A stretch of DNA of 64,000 bases. It comes from Aquimarina sp040786285. GTDB lineage: Bacteria; Bacteroidota; Bacteroidia; Flavobacteriales; Flavobacteriaceae. Both the position numbers and the translations under genes were made by a program. Numbering within the stretch: the stretch's first letter is position 1; the number at the start of each line of letters is the position of its first letter. A model generated the notes under the pieces. The model saw only the letters and a list, made by a program, of their open reading frames with translations, searched no databases and had not been told where the DNA came from. Positions 27,841 through 35,371 of the stretch are shown one piece after another. The stretch is from the NCBI RefSeq assembly GCF_040786285.1, contig NZ_JBFMKQ010000002.1, positions 744,001-808,000 on the forward strand, given 5' to 3'.

Positions 27841-28971
27841 ATGAACGAGAAAAAGAAAATTTTCAAAAAGGGCTTCACTTTTAAAGTTTATGAGGCAAAA
27901 GAACAATCTCCGTTCGATAAACTTTTTGATATTTTTCAGGAAATTATCACACATACTTCAGGTGATCTTGATGAAGCTTTGGATTGGATGAAAGAGCTTG
28001 ATAAAGAATATCAACTAACTGATGAAGAGTATACGTTAGATGATTTTGTGGAAGACTTAAAAAAGAAAGGATATATTCGGGAAGAGATTAAACCCGATGG
28101 AAAAGGAGGGATGTCTATTACTGCCAAGACAGAACAAGCTATACGTAAACGTGCATTGGATCAGATTTTTGGAAAACTAAAACGTAGTGGTTCAGGAAAT
28201 CATCGAACAAATTACATCGGTAGGGGAGATGAGCATGCAGGAGAATTTCGCAACTATCAGTATGGGGATTCCTTAGAACGTATCTCAATGACTGAGAGTT
28301 TAAAGAATGCACAAATTAATCATGGTATTGGTGATCTTAATCTCACCGAAGATGATTTGGTAGTAGAAGAAACTCAGTTTAAAGCTCAAATGAGCACAGT
28401 GTTAATGATCGATATTAGCCATAGCATGATTTTGTATGGTGAGGATCGCATTACTCCGGCTAAGAAAGTAGCAATGGCATTGGCAGAACTTATTACCACC
28501 CGTTATCCAAAAGATACACTGGATATTTTAGTTTTTGGTAATGATGCCTGGCCCATTGCTATCAAGGACCTTCCTTATCTGCAGGTAGGACCATTTCATA
28601 CCAATACAGTAGCAGGATTGCAATTGGCAATGGATATGCTGCGTAGAAAACGTAATACAAATAAACAGATTTTTATGATTACCGATGGCAAACCTAGTTG
28701 TCTTAGAATGCCAGATGGTCAATATTATAAAAATAGTAATGGCTTGGATAGACATATTGTTAATAAATGTTATATGATGGCTCAACAAGCACGTAGACTG
28801 CATATTCCAATTACAACATTTATGATTGCTCAAGATCCATATTTAATACAGTTTGTTAGAGAGTTTACCTATGCAAATCAAGGAAAGGCATTTTATACCG
28901 GTTTGAAAGGATTAGGAGAAATGATTTTTGAGGATTACGAAACCAATAGGAAAAAAAGAATTAGAGGGTAG
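27841..28971 (+). CDS. von Willebrand factor A domain protein
   Basis: A 376-residue cytoplasmic protein. An acidic helical N-terminal part is followed by a vWA domain from about residue 183. The metal-ion-dependent adhesion site is complete in its first element, DISHS (Asp191, Ser193, Ser195), with later Thr and Asp in GPFHTNTVAGL and MITDGKP. The next gene encodes an AAA+ ATPase of the MoxR/ChlI type. Such vWA-AAA+ pairs work as chaperone or metal-insertion machines on an unknown client. The gap between the two genes is 54 bases. Confidence 0.88.
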   Translation: MNEKKKIFKKGFTFKVYEAKEQSPFDKLFDIFQEIITHTSGDLDEALDWMKELDKEYQLTDEEYTLDDFVEDLKKKGYIREEIKPDGKGGMSITAKTEQAIRKRALDQIFGKLKRSGSGNHRTNYIGRGDEHAGEFRNYQYGDSLERISMTESLKNAQINHGIGDLNLTEDDLVVEETQFKAQMSTVLMIDISHSMILYGEDRITPAKKVAMALAELITTRYPKDTLDILVFGNDAWPIAIKDLPYLQVGPFHTNTVAGLQLAMDMLRRKRNTNKQIFMITDGKPSCLRMPDGQYYKNSNGLDRHIVNKCYMMAQQARRLHIPITTFMIAQDPYLIQFVREFTYANQGKAFYTGLKGLGEMIFEDYETNRKKRIRG

Positions 28972-29025
28972 ACTAATTAGAAAATTTTGAGTCAAAAAAT
29001 ATTGTTTTAAAGAACATAGAAAAAT

Positions 29026-30489
29026 ATGAAAATTGATAATATAAAAACATTAGGTCAATTAAAAGAAGCTGGATATAAAAGTAAATCTATTAAGGATGAA
29101 CTAAGAGATAATTTAAGAATAAAAATCACGAATAATGAAGATACCTTTACAGGAATTCATGGATATGAGAATACAGTAATTCCAGAATTAGAAAGGGCTA
29201 TTCTTTCACGACATAATATTAATTTATTGGGTTTAAGAGGTCAGGCTAAAACTCGTTTAGCCAGACAAATGATTAATCTATTGGATGAGTGGATTCCTAT
29301 AGTAGAAGGTTCTGAAATAAATGATGATCCTTTTCATCCGATTTCTAGATATGCTACAAATATAATAGCCGATAAAAAGGATGACACACCTATTAGCTGG
29401 TTACATCGATCTGATAGATTTGCAGAAAAATTGGCTACCCCAGATGTTACTGTAGCAGATATCATAGGAGACGTAGACCCAATTAAAGCAGCCAACCTTA
29501 AATTAAGTTACGCAGATGATCGAGTGATTCATTTTGGGATGATCCCAAGAGCCAACAGAAGTATTTTTGTTATTAATGAGTTGCCTGATTTGCAAGCGCG
29601 TATCCAAGTGGCTTTGTTTAATATATTACAAGAAGGAGATATTCAAATTAGAGGATTTAAATTGCGATTACCATTGGATATTCAATTTGTATTTACAGCT
29701 AATCCAGAAGATTATACCAATCGAGGAAGTATTGTTACTCCTCTAAAAGATAGGATAGGTTCTCAAATTTTAACACACTATCCAGAAACTATAGAAGTAG
29801 CTAAGACAATTACCCAGCAAGAAGCCAAACTTGATTCGAGGCAAAGTGATTTGGTACATGTGCCTGATCTGGCCAAGGATTTACTAGAGCAAATTAGTTT
29901 TCAGGCACGGGAAAGTGAGTTTATTGACCATAAAAGTGGGATAAGCGCAAGAATGAGTATTACGGCTTATGAAAACCTTTTGAGTACTGCAGAATATAGA
30001 GCATTACATTCGGGGGATACCAGTACTTTGCTAAGATTGAGTGATTTTATTGGGGTGATACCTTCTATAACAGGTAAAGTTGAATTGGTATATGAAGGAG
30101 AACAAGAAGGAGCAGCATCTGTTGCACAAACATTGATAACTAATGCTATAAAAACATTGTTTTCGAATTATTTTCCTAAGGTAGAAAAGTTAGAGAAAGA
30201 AGATTATGAAAGTCCCTACCAGAATTTAATAAACTGGTTTTTCGAACAGAGTGGTGTTGAATTACTCGATGATATACCAGATAAGGAATACATGGAAAAA
30301 TTAGATACTATACCTCCTCTTACTAGTTTAATTAAAGAATATCAACCCGATATCAATAATCGTGATTCTTATTTTATGAAAGAGTTTTTATTATGGGGAT
30401 TGGTTGAATACAAAAAGCTAAGTAAGCATAAAATTTCTGAAGGTTTTCATTTCAATGACCTTTATGGAAGTTATATAAGCGGATTGTAA
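29026..30489 (+). CDS. MoxR/magnesium-chelatase-I-like AAA+ ATPase
   Basis: A 487-residue ATPase. The P-loop is GLRGQAKT (69-76), with Ala where the third Gly is usual. The Walker B segment is IFVINE (180-185), with Asn184 where Asp is usual. Sensor 1 (FTANPEDYTNRG) and the arginine-finger region follow, and the C-terminal 120 residues are helical. Homologues in Bacteroidota are annotated as Mg-chelatase or sigma-54-interacting proteins. With the upstream vWA gene it would form a two-part machine. The Walker B change may slow hydrolysis; that is inference. Confidence 0.85.
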   Translation: MKIDNIKTLGQLKEAGYKSKSIKDELRDNLRIKITNNEDTFTGIHGYENTVIPELERAILSRHNINLLGLRGQAKTRLARQMINLLDEWIPIVEGSEINDDPFHPISRYATNIIADKKDDTPISWLHRSDRFAEKLATPDVTVADIIGDVDPIKAANLKLSYADDRVIHFGMIPRANRSIFVINELPDLQARIQVALFNILQEGDIQIRGFKLRLPLDIQFVFTANPEDYTNRGSIVTPLKDRIGSQILTHYPETIEVAKTITQQEAKLDSRQSDLVHVPDLAKDLLEQISFQARESEFIDHKSGISARMSITAYENLLSTAEYRALHSGDTSTLLRLSDFIGVIPSITGKVELVYEGEQEGAASVAQTLITNAIKTLFSNYFPKVEKLEKEDYESPYQNLINWFFEQSGVELLDDIPDKEYMEKLDTIPPLTSLIKEYQPDINNRDSYFMKEFLLWGLVEYKKLSKHKISEGFHFNDLYGSYISGL

Positions 30490-30537
30490 TTTTTTTTGAA
30501 GTTTTTGTTTGATATTAAAACGGGATGAGATAATAGT

Positions 30538-31365
30538 TTACCACCAAATTATAAAGATGCGCTCGTAAGAGTTTTCTCCATTATTTATCCATAATAATGA
30601 AGATTTTTTTTGCATGTATAGATCCTCTATTTGCTCATAGATTTCATCAAAAGAGTGCCAGACCTCATGGTGTCTTGGGTGTACAATCCAATCCTTCTTT
30701 TTTGGAATATAAAAACGAAAAGAAGCATACTTTTTAGGAATAAATTCTTCAAAATGAATCCAGTATCCGACGATGCTATCGTTATTAACAAGTTGCATTT
30801 CTTTCTCTTTAAATGAATATGGAACAAACAAACTTGCTAAATAGCATACTTGTTGATCAATTTTATTTACATCTAAGTTGAAATCATCTAAAATTGATTT
30901 GGTTTGATCATTAAATAATAATGGTAATTGTTTGTTTTTTAGTTTATCAATTTTTTCTACTAAAGAATCTTTACGGTTTGGTCCAATCCATCGATTAATT
31001 TCATCCAAAATATTGGGATCATAAACATAAAATTTGAAGACCAATTCGATATGTATAACCTTATGATTGTGTATATCCTTAACAAGGAAATCTAACTCGC
31101 CAATAGTAATTTTTTCTTTGAAAATCTGGATATTTTTTGCAATAACCTCATAGTGTGGAGAAAGACGAATAGAATATTCAAAAAAATGTTCAGCACGTTT
31201 ACCCAGAACTTCATTATGATTAATAGTCAGATCTATACTATTAGGTAATGTTGACTTTTTCGAGATTTCTTCAAAATTAAAAGGGGTTAACCCAAAAAAA
31301 ACTTGAGAGTTACTTATAGAACTAGTATTCAAAAACCCCAAGTATTGCTGTTTCAAAGACGCCAA
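30538..31365 (-). CDS. DUF1853 protein (PD-(D/E)XK-like fold)
   Basis: A 275-residue protein matching DUF1853: GKRAEHFFEYSIRL (Glu59), then GELDFLVKD (Asp92) and HIELVFKFYV (Glu107, Lys111), then WIGPNRKDSLVEKIDKLK. The Glu-Asp-Glu-Lys pattern suggests a PD-(D/E)XK nuclease fold; activity is unproven. It begins nine bases after the stop of a hybrid sensor kinase gene on the same strand, so the two are almost surely co-transcribed. Confidence 0.85.
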   Translation of the reverse strand: MASLKQQYLGFLNTSSISNSQVFFGLTPFNFEEISKKSTLPNSIDLTINHNEVLGKRAEHFFEYSIRLSPHYEVIAKNIQIFKEKITIGELDFLVKDIHNHKVIHIELVFKFYVYDPNILDEINRWIGPNRKDSLVEKIDKLKNKQLPLLFNDQTKSILDDFNLDVNKIDQQVCYLASLFVPYSFKEKEMQLVNNDSIVGYWIHFEEFIPKKYASFRFYIPKKKDWIVHPRHHEVWHSFDEIYEQIEDLYMQKKSSLLWINNGENSYERIFIIWW

Positions 31366-31374
31366 AATCTAATT

Positions 31375-33441
31375 TTAACTTTGAAAGAATGAAAAATATT
31401 TTTTAAGCATCGGTTTAAGAATTTTGTGATCAACAGGTTTTGATACAAAATCATCACATCCTGCATTTAATGCTCTTTGTATGTCTTCTTCTGTAGAATA
31501 AGCAGTTTGAGCTATAATGGGTAGATAAGGTCTTAGTTTCTTTATTTTTTTTGTAGCAACATATCCATCCATTATTGGCATTTTAATATCCATTAAAACT
31601 AAATTAATGTTCTCATTCTCTTCACATATTTCAACTGCTTTTTTTCCATTCTCTGCTCTATGAATCACAAATTTATAGTTTTCCATTTTTTGAAGAATAG
31701 TTTTAAGAAACAAAAAATTAACTTCGCCATCTTCAGCTATTAGGATAACATGCTTAAATGGTTTTACAAAGTTTTCTTTAGGATCTGATTTCATATTATT
31801 TTTATTGGAGTCAATGATTGGATGATAGGCTAATAAAAGTGTAAAAGACGAGCCTTGGTTAAGAGTTGATGTAAATAAAATTTTTCCCTTTATTAAATCT
31901 GCATTTTCTTTGGCAATAGTAAGGCCTAGACCCAAACCACCGTATGTTCGGGCAATTTCTTTTTCAGATTGAGAAAAGCTTTTAAATATGTTTTTTTGAT
32001 CTTCGGTATTAATCCCTATACCGGTATCTTCAATAGTAATTGCTAATTGGTCTTTTGTAATCGAGCAACGAATTTTGACTGATCCTTCTGTGGTGAATTT
32101 AATTGCATTATCAATAATCTTATTCAGGATTTTGTCGACTTTAGATTTATCAATTAAAACAAGAGATTTTTCTTGTGGTATTGTATTTTCAAGTAGTAAG
32201 GATATATTCTTTTCCTGAGCAACGGTTTCAAAATCCCTCATTAATTTTTGAAATAGATCGTTCAAGTTTGTTTCTTCTTCTTGTATCTTAATTTGTTTAC
32301 TCCGAAGTTTAGAAATTTCCATAATATCATCAATAATACTCATCAATTGATGACTACTTTCAATAATAATACCGGTATAATTTTTTCGTTCTTCCGGAGT
32401 TATATTGGGATCATTAAGAAACTCAGAAAACCCCATTATACCATTCATTGGTGTTCTGATCTCGTGAGATATATTATTAATAAAATTAGTTTTAAGTTGA
32501 TTACTGTTTTCGGCATTTTCTTTTGCAATACGCAGCTCTTGTGTTTTTTGTTTTATTTTGAACTTAAGATATCTATTAATTAATGATATGGTTAGTAAAA
32601 TTAAAATTACTCCGATAGAGAAAAATACCCAAAAGATGGTTTTCTGATAAAATGGAGTCACTACATTGAATATCCAGTTATCTAAAATACTTTGTTTTTC
32701 TTTTCTTGATACAGCTTTGGTAGCTCTTGAAATAATCTTATTAAGAATTTGGTTTTTTTTAAAAACGGCAATTCCTGTTTTATAAGAGATATCGGTTTCG
32801 CCAGCAATTTTTAAATTATTAATGTTTTTTGTTCTGATTAAATAATGTACCACCGCTTTTGGGCCAATAAAAGCATCATATTTACCTGAATTTAGTTTTT
32901 GTAAACAAGTTATTTCATCCTCCTCAAAGGCAAGATTTAATTCTGGGTATTTTTGCTTTAAGATTTCTGCTATCGCATAATCTTTTGGTAATACTATAAT
33001 TTTATCTGAGAAATCAGAAATTTTAGCGCCATTAGAATCCTTTTTTCGAGTGACGATCATATGGGGGCTTTCAAACAAGAAGGCATAAAAGTTTAGGTAT
33101 TCTTTTCGTTTTTTTGTTGGGTGTATTTCAACAATAAGATCTACCTTCTCTTTTCTAACATCTTCCATCAATGCTGGCCAGGTATTGTAAATTTTTTGAT
33201 GAAATTTGTACCCTATCTTTTCTTCGATAAGCTCGAGATATTCAGTAAAAACACCGTCTACATTTCCTTGTTCATTAATAATTTGATAAGGAGGATGATA
33301 AGGGTAAATAGCTACTTTGATACTGTCTTGTTCTTGTAGCCATTTATTTTGCTTTTCACTCAAAATTGAATCCTTTGAACATGAGTTGAATAAAATAAGG
33401 ACTACCGTAAAGAGTAGGAAAAGGGGTAATTTTTTAAGCAT
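31375..33441 (-). CDS. Lipobox-bearing hybrid histidine kinase with solute-binding sensor (paralogue 1)
   Basis: A 688-residue sensor. Order: signal with lipobox (ILFNSC, Cys21); a family-3 solute-binding domain (about 35-258: AIYPYHPPYQ, GVFTEYLELIE, ESPHMIVTRK, YDAFIGPKAVV); one transmembrane helix (about 268-292); HisKA with phospho-accepting His326 (SHEIRTP); HATPase with IIDNAIKF, EDTGIGI and GGLGLGL; and a C-terminal receiver with Asp618 (LVLMDIKMP). All catalytic parts look intact. The sensor type is like BvgS and may bind an amino acid or similar small ligand. First of three tandem paralogues; its mRNA probably continues into DUF1853. Confidence 0.93.
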   Translation of the reverse strand: MLKKLPLFLLFTVVLILFNSCSKDSILSEKQNKWLQEQDSIKVAIYPYHPPYQIINEQGNVDGVFTEYLELIEEKIGYKFHQKIYNTWPALMEDVRKEKVDLIVEIHPTKKRKEYLNFYAFLFESPHMIVTRKKDSNGAKISDFSDKIIVLPKDYAIAEILKQKYPELNLAFEEDEITCLQKLNSGKYDAFIGPKAVVHYLIRTKNINNLKIAGETDISYKTGIAVFKKNQILNKIISRATKAVSRKEKQSILDNWIFNVVTPFYQKTIFWVFFSIGVILILLTISLINRYLKFKIKQKTQELRIAKENAENSNQLKTNFINNISHEIRTPMNGIMGFSEFLNDPNITPEERKNYTGIIIESSHQLMSIIDDIMEISKLRSKQIKIQEEETNLNDLFQKLMRDFETVAQEKNISLLLENTIPQEKSLVLIDKSKVDKILNKIIDNAIKFTTEGSVKIRCSITKDQLAITIEDTGIGINTEDQKNIFKSFSQSEKEIARTYGGLGLGLTIAKENADLIKGKILFTSTLNQGSSFTLLLAYHPIIDSNKNNMKSDPKENFVKPFKHVILIAEDGEVNFLFLKTILQKMENYKFVIHRAENGKKAVEICEENENINLVLMDIKMPIMDGYVATKKIKKLRPYLPIIAQTAYSTEEDIQRALNAGCDDFVSKPVDHKILKPMLKKYFSFFQS

Positions 33442-33483
33442 TACACGGTTTTTCTTCAGGATTTACTTTAACATTTCTTTAAT

Positions 33484-33502
33484 AAAGATACTATAATAGT
33501 AA
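33484..33502 (-). promoter_or_regulatory. Conserved promoter/operator element of kinase paralogue 1
   Basis: AAAGATACTATAATAGTAA on the plus strand. On the minus strand it contains the perfect dyad TACTAT-T-ATAGTA running into TATCTTTA, a near match to the -7 box. It lies 43 bases before the kinase start. The same 19-mer, with one change, lies at 35245-35263 before paralogue 2. Confidence 0.55.
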
Positions 33503-33564
33503 CACTTTTAAAAATGCAAGACTTAAAAAGCATGTTTTACGAATACGTTTTAATATCTAATTTA

Positions 33565-35199
33565 TCAATCATTTATGGGGTGATAAGGTAGTGTTAAGGT
33601 AAAAATAGACCCCTCATTAAGTATAGAGGTAAAAGAAATATCACCCCCAAGAAGCCTTGCATTTTTTCTAGAAATAGATAATCCTAATCCAAGACCATCA
33701 TAACTTTTTGTAACATCTTTATCCGATTGAGAAAAATTCCTAAAAATTAGCTCCTGATCTTTTTGTTTGATTCCAATACCCGTATCTTTTATACTAAACA
33801 TAAGTTGGTTATTGCTTAACTGGCAAGTAACTTCTATGCCTCCTTCATTGGTAAACTTTATGGCATTGTCTATTAGGTTGTGTAAAATTTTATGAATTTT
33901 GGGCTTATCTATTTGTACTATACTTTTGGACTTTGTTAGTTCATTTCTAAAAGTAATTTTGATATTCCTGTCGTTAGCCATACCCAGAAATTTAGAAGAT
34001 AATCTTTCAAAGATTTCATTAAGGTCTGTTTTTTCGGTACTGATCTCTACTTGATTGGTTTGTAATTTTGAAATTTCGGTAATATCTCCAATGATATTAA
34101 TTAATTGGTTGCTACTATCCGTCACTATTTTTGTATACTGTTCTTGCTCCTCTGGGGTTAACTTTGGATCATTAAGTAGTTCAGAAAAGCCAATAATACC
34201 ATTCATTGGAGTTCTGATTTCGTGAGAAATATTATGAATAAATGCGGTTTTTAATTTATTACTTTCTTCTGCAAGTTCCTTAGCTATTTTTAACTCTTTT
34301 GTCTTTTTTCGAATAAGATATTTTAGATACCTGTTTAGACCTAAAATGATAGTCATTAGAAAACAAGCAGCCATTGCAAAAAATATCCAGAACTTTGTTT
34401 TCTTATAAAAAGGAATTACATTGTGATATAACCAATTATCAAAGATTATTTCTTTTTCATCGTCGGTTATACTATTGGATGCTTTGGCAATAATTTGATT
34501 AAGTATATCATTGTTTTTTTGAACGGCCATGCTTGGAGCATAACTATACTCTGTTTCGGATACAAGCTTAAGGTTATTGAGATTTTCTGTTTTAATTAGA
34601 TAATTAGCCACAGCTTTTGGTCCAATATACGCATGATATTTACCATTACTAACTTGTTTCAAACATGTTAAATCATCAATTTCTGTAGCAATGAAGAGAT
34701 TTTTTTCTTGTTCTTTAAGGATTTCATGTATACCATAATCCTTGGGTACTGTAATTGTTTTATCATAATAACCTTTTAATTTTGAGCTATACTCAACATT
34801 TTTTCGAGTAACAATGGTATAACTAGATTCAAAAAGTTGAGAATAGAAATTAAGATAAGAATCTCGGGTATGTGTCTGTTGTATTTCAAGGATAATATCT
34901 ACTTCACCTTTTTTCGCATCGGTCAATAATTGTTCCCAATTGGTATAGAGCTTCCTTTTAAATTTATAATCAATTTTATCTTCAATAAGACTAAAGTAAT
35001 CAATAAGAACCCCATCTATTTTTTCATTACTATTAATGAATTGATACGGAGCATAATAAGGGAAAACAGCTATTGATAGATTGTCATTATTTTTTAACCA
35101 AGTCTTTTCTTTGTTATCTAAAACATTGACTTTTGTACATGAAAAAAGACTAATGCAAGCAAAAAGTATAAGAAAAGAATACCCTAATTTATTTACCAT
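33565..35199 (-). CDS. Lipobox-bearing histidine kinase with solute-binding sensor, no receiver (paralogue 2)
   Basis: A 544-residue paralogue of the flanking kinases. Lipobox at Cys21 (SLFSC); solute-binding domain (about 35-258: AVFPYYAPYQ, YHAYIGPKAVA); one transmembrane helix (about 268-292); His326 in SHEIRTP; ATPase boxes LIDNAIKF, KDTGIGI and DGLGLGL (the Tyr-Asp for Gly-Gly change is minor). It stops at LPYHPIND, exactly where the others continue into a receiver, so it must pass phosphate to a separate receiver. It has its own promoter element and a 123-base gap to paralogue 1. Confidence 0.93.
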   Translation of the reverse strand: MVNKLGYSFLILFACISLFSCTKVNVLDNKEKTWLKNNDNLSIAVFPYYAPYQFINSNEKIDGVLIDYFSLIEDKIDYKFKRKLYTNWEQLLTDAKKGEVDIILEIQQTHTRDSYLNFYSQLFESSYTIVTRKNVEYSSKLKGYYDKTITVPKDYGIHEILKEQEKNLFIATEIDDLTCLKQVSNGKYHAYIGPKAVANYLIKTENLNNLKLVSETEYSYAPSMAVQKNNDILNQIIAKASNSITDDEKEIIFDNWLYHNVIPFYKKTKFWIFFAMAACFLMTIILGLNRYLKYLIRKKTKELKIAKELAEESNKLKTAFIHNISHEIRTPMNGIIGFSELLNDPKLTPEEQEQYTKIVTDSSNQLINIIGDITEISKLQTNQVEISTEKTDLNEIFERLSSKFLGMANDRNIKITFRNELTKSKSIVQIDKPKIHKILHNLIDNAIKFTNEGGIEVTCQLSNNQLMFSIKDTGIGIKQKDQELIFRNFSQSDKDVTKSYDGLGLGLSISRKNARLLGGDISFTSILNEGSIFTLTLPYHPIND

Positions 35200-35244
35200 A
35201 ATATGATTCTAAAAAAGCTCCCCTACTATTTTTGCTTGTACATT

Positions 35245-35263
35245 AAAGATACTATAATCGTAA
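35245..35263 (-). promoter_or_regulatory. Conserved promoter/operator element of kinase paralogue 2
   Basis: AAAGATACTATAATCGTAA on the plus strand, 18 of 19 identical to the element before paralogue 1 and at nearly the same distance from the start codon (46 versus 43 bases). The dyad has one mismatch here. Confidence 0.55.
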
Positions 35264-35371
35264 TTTTTTCAAAAGAAATAGTAGATGTTATTTTGTAATT
35301 AATTTGTATAAATGGTTAAGTGTTTGAAAGCCATTTATGTAAATATGTTTTTGTGCAAAAAAACATTCATA

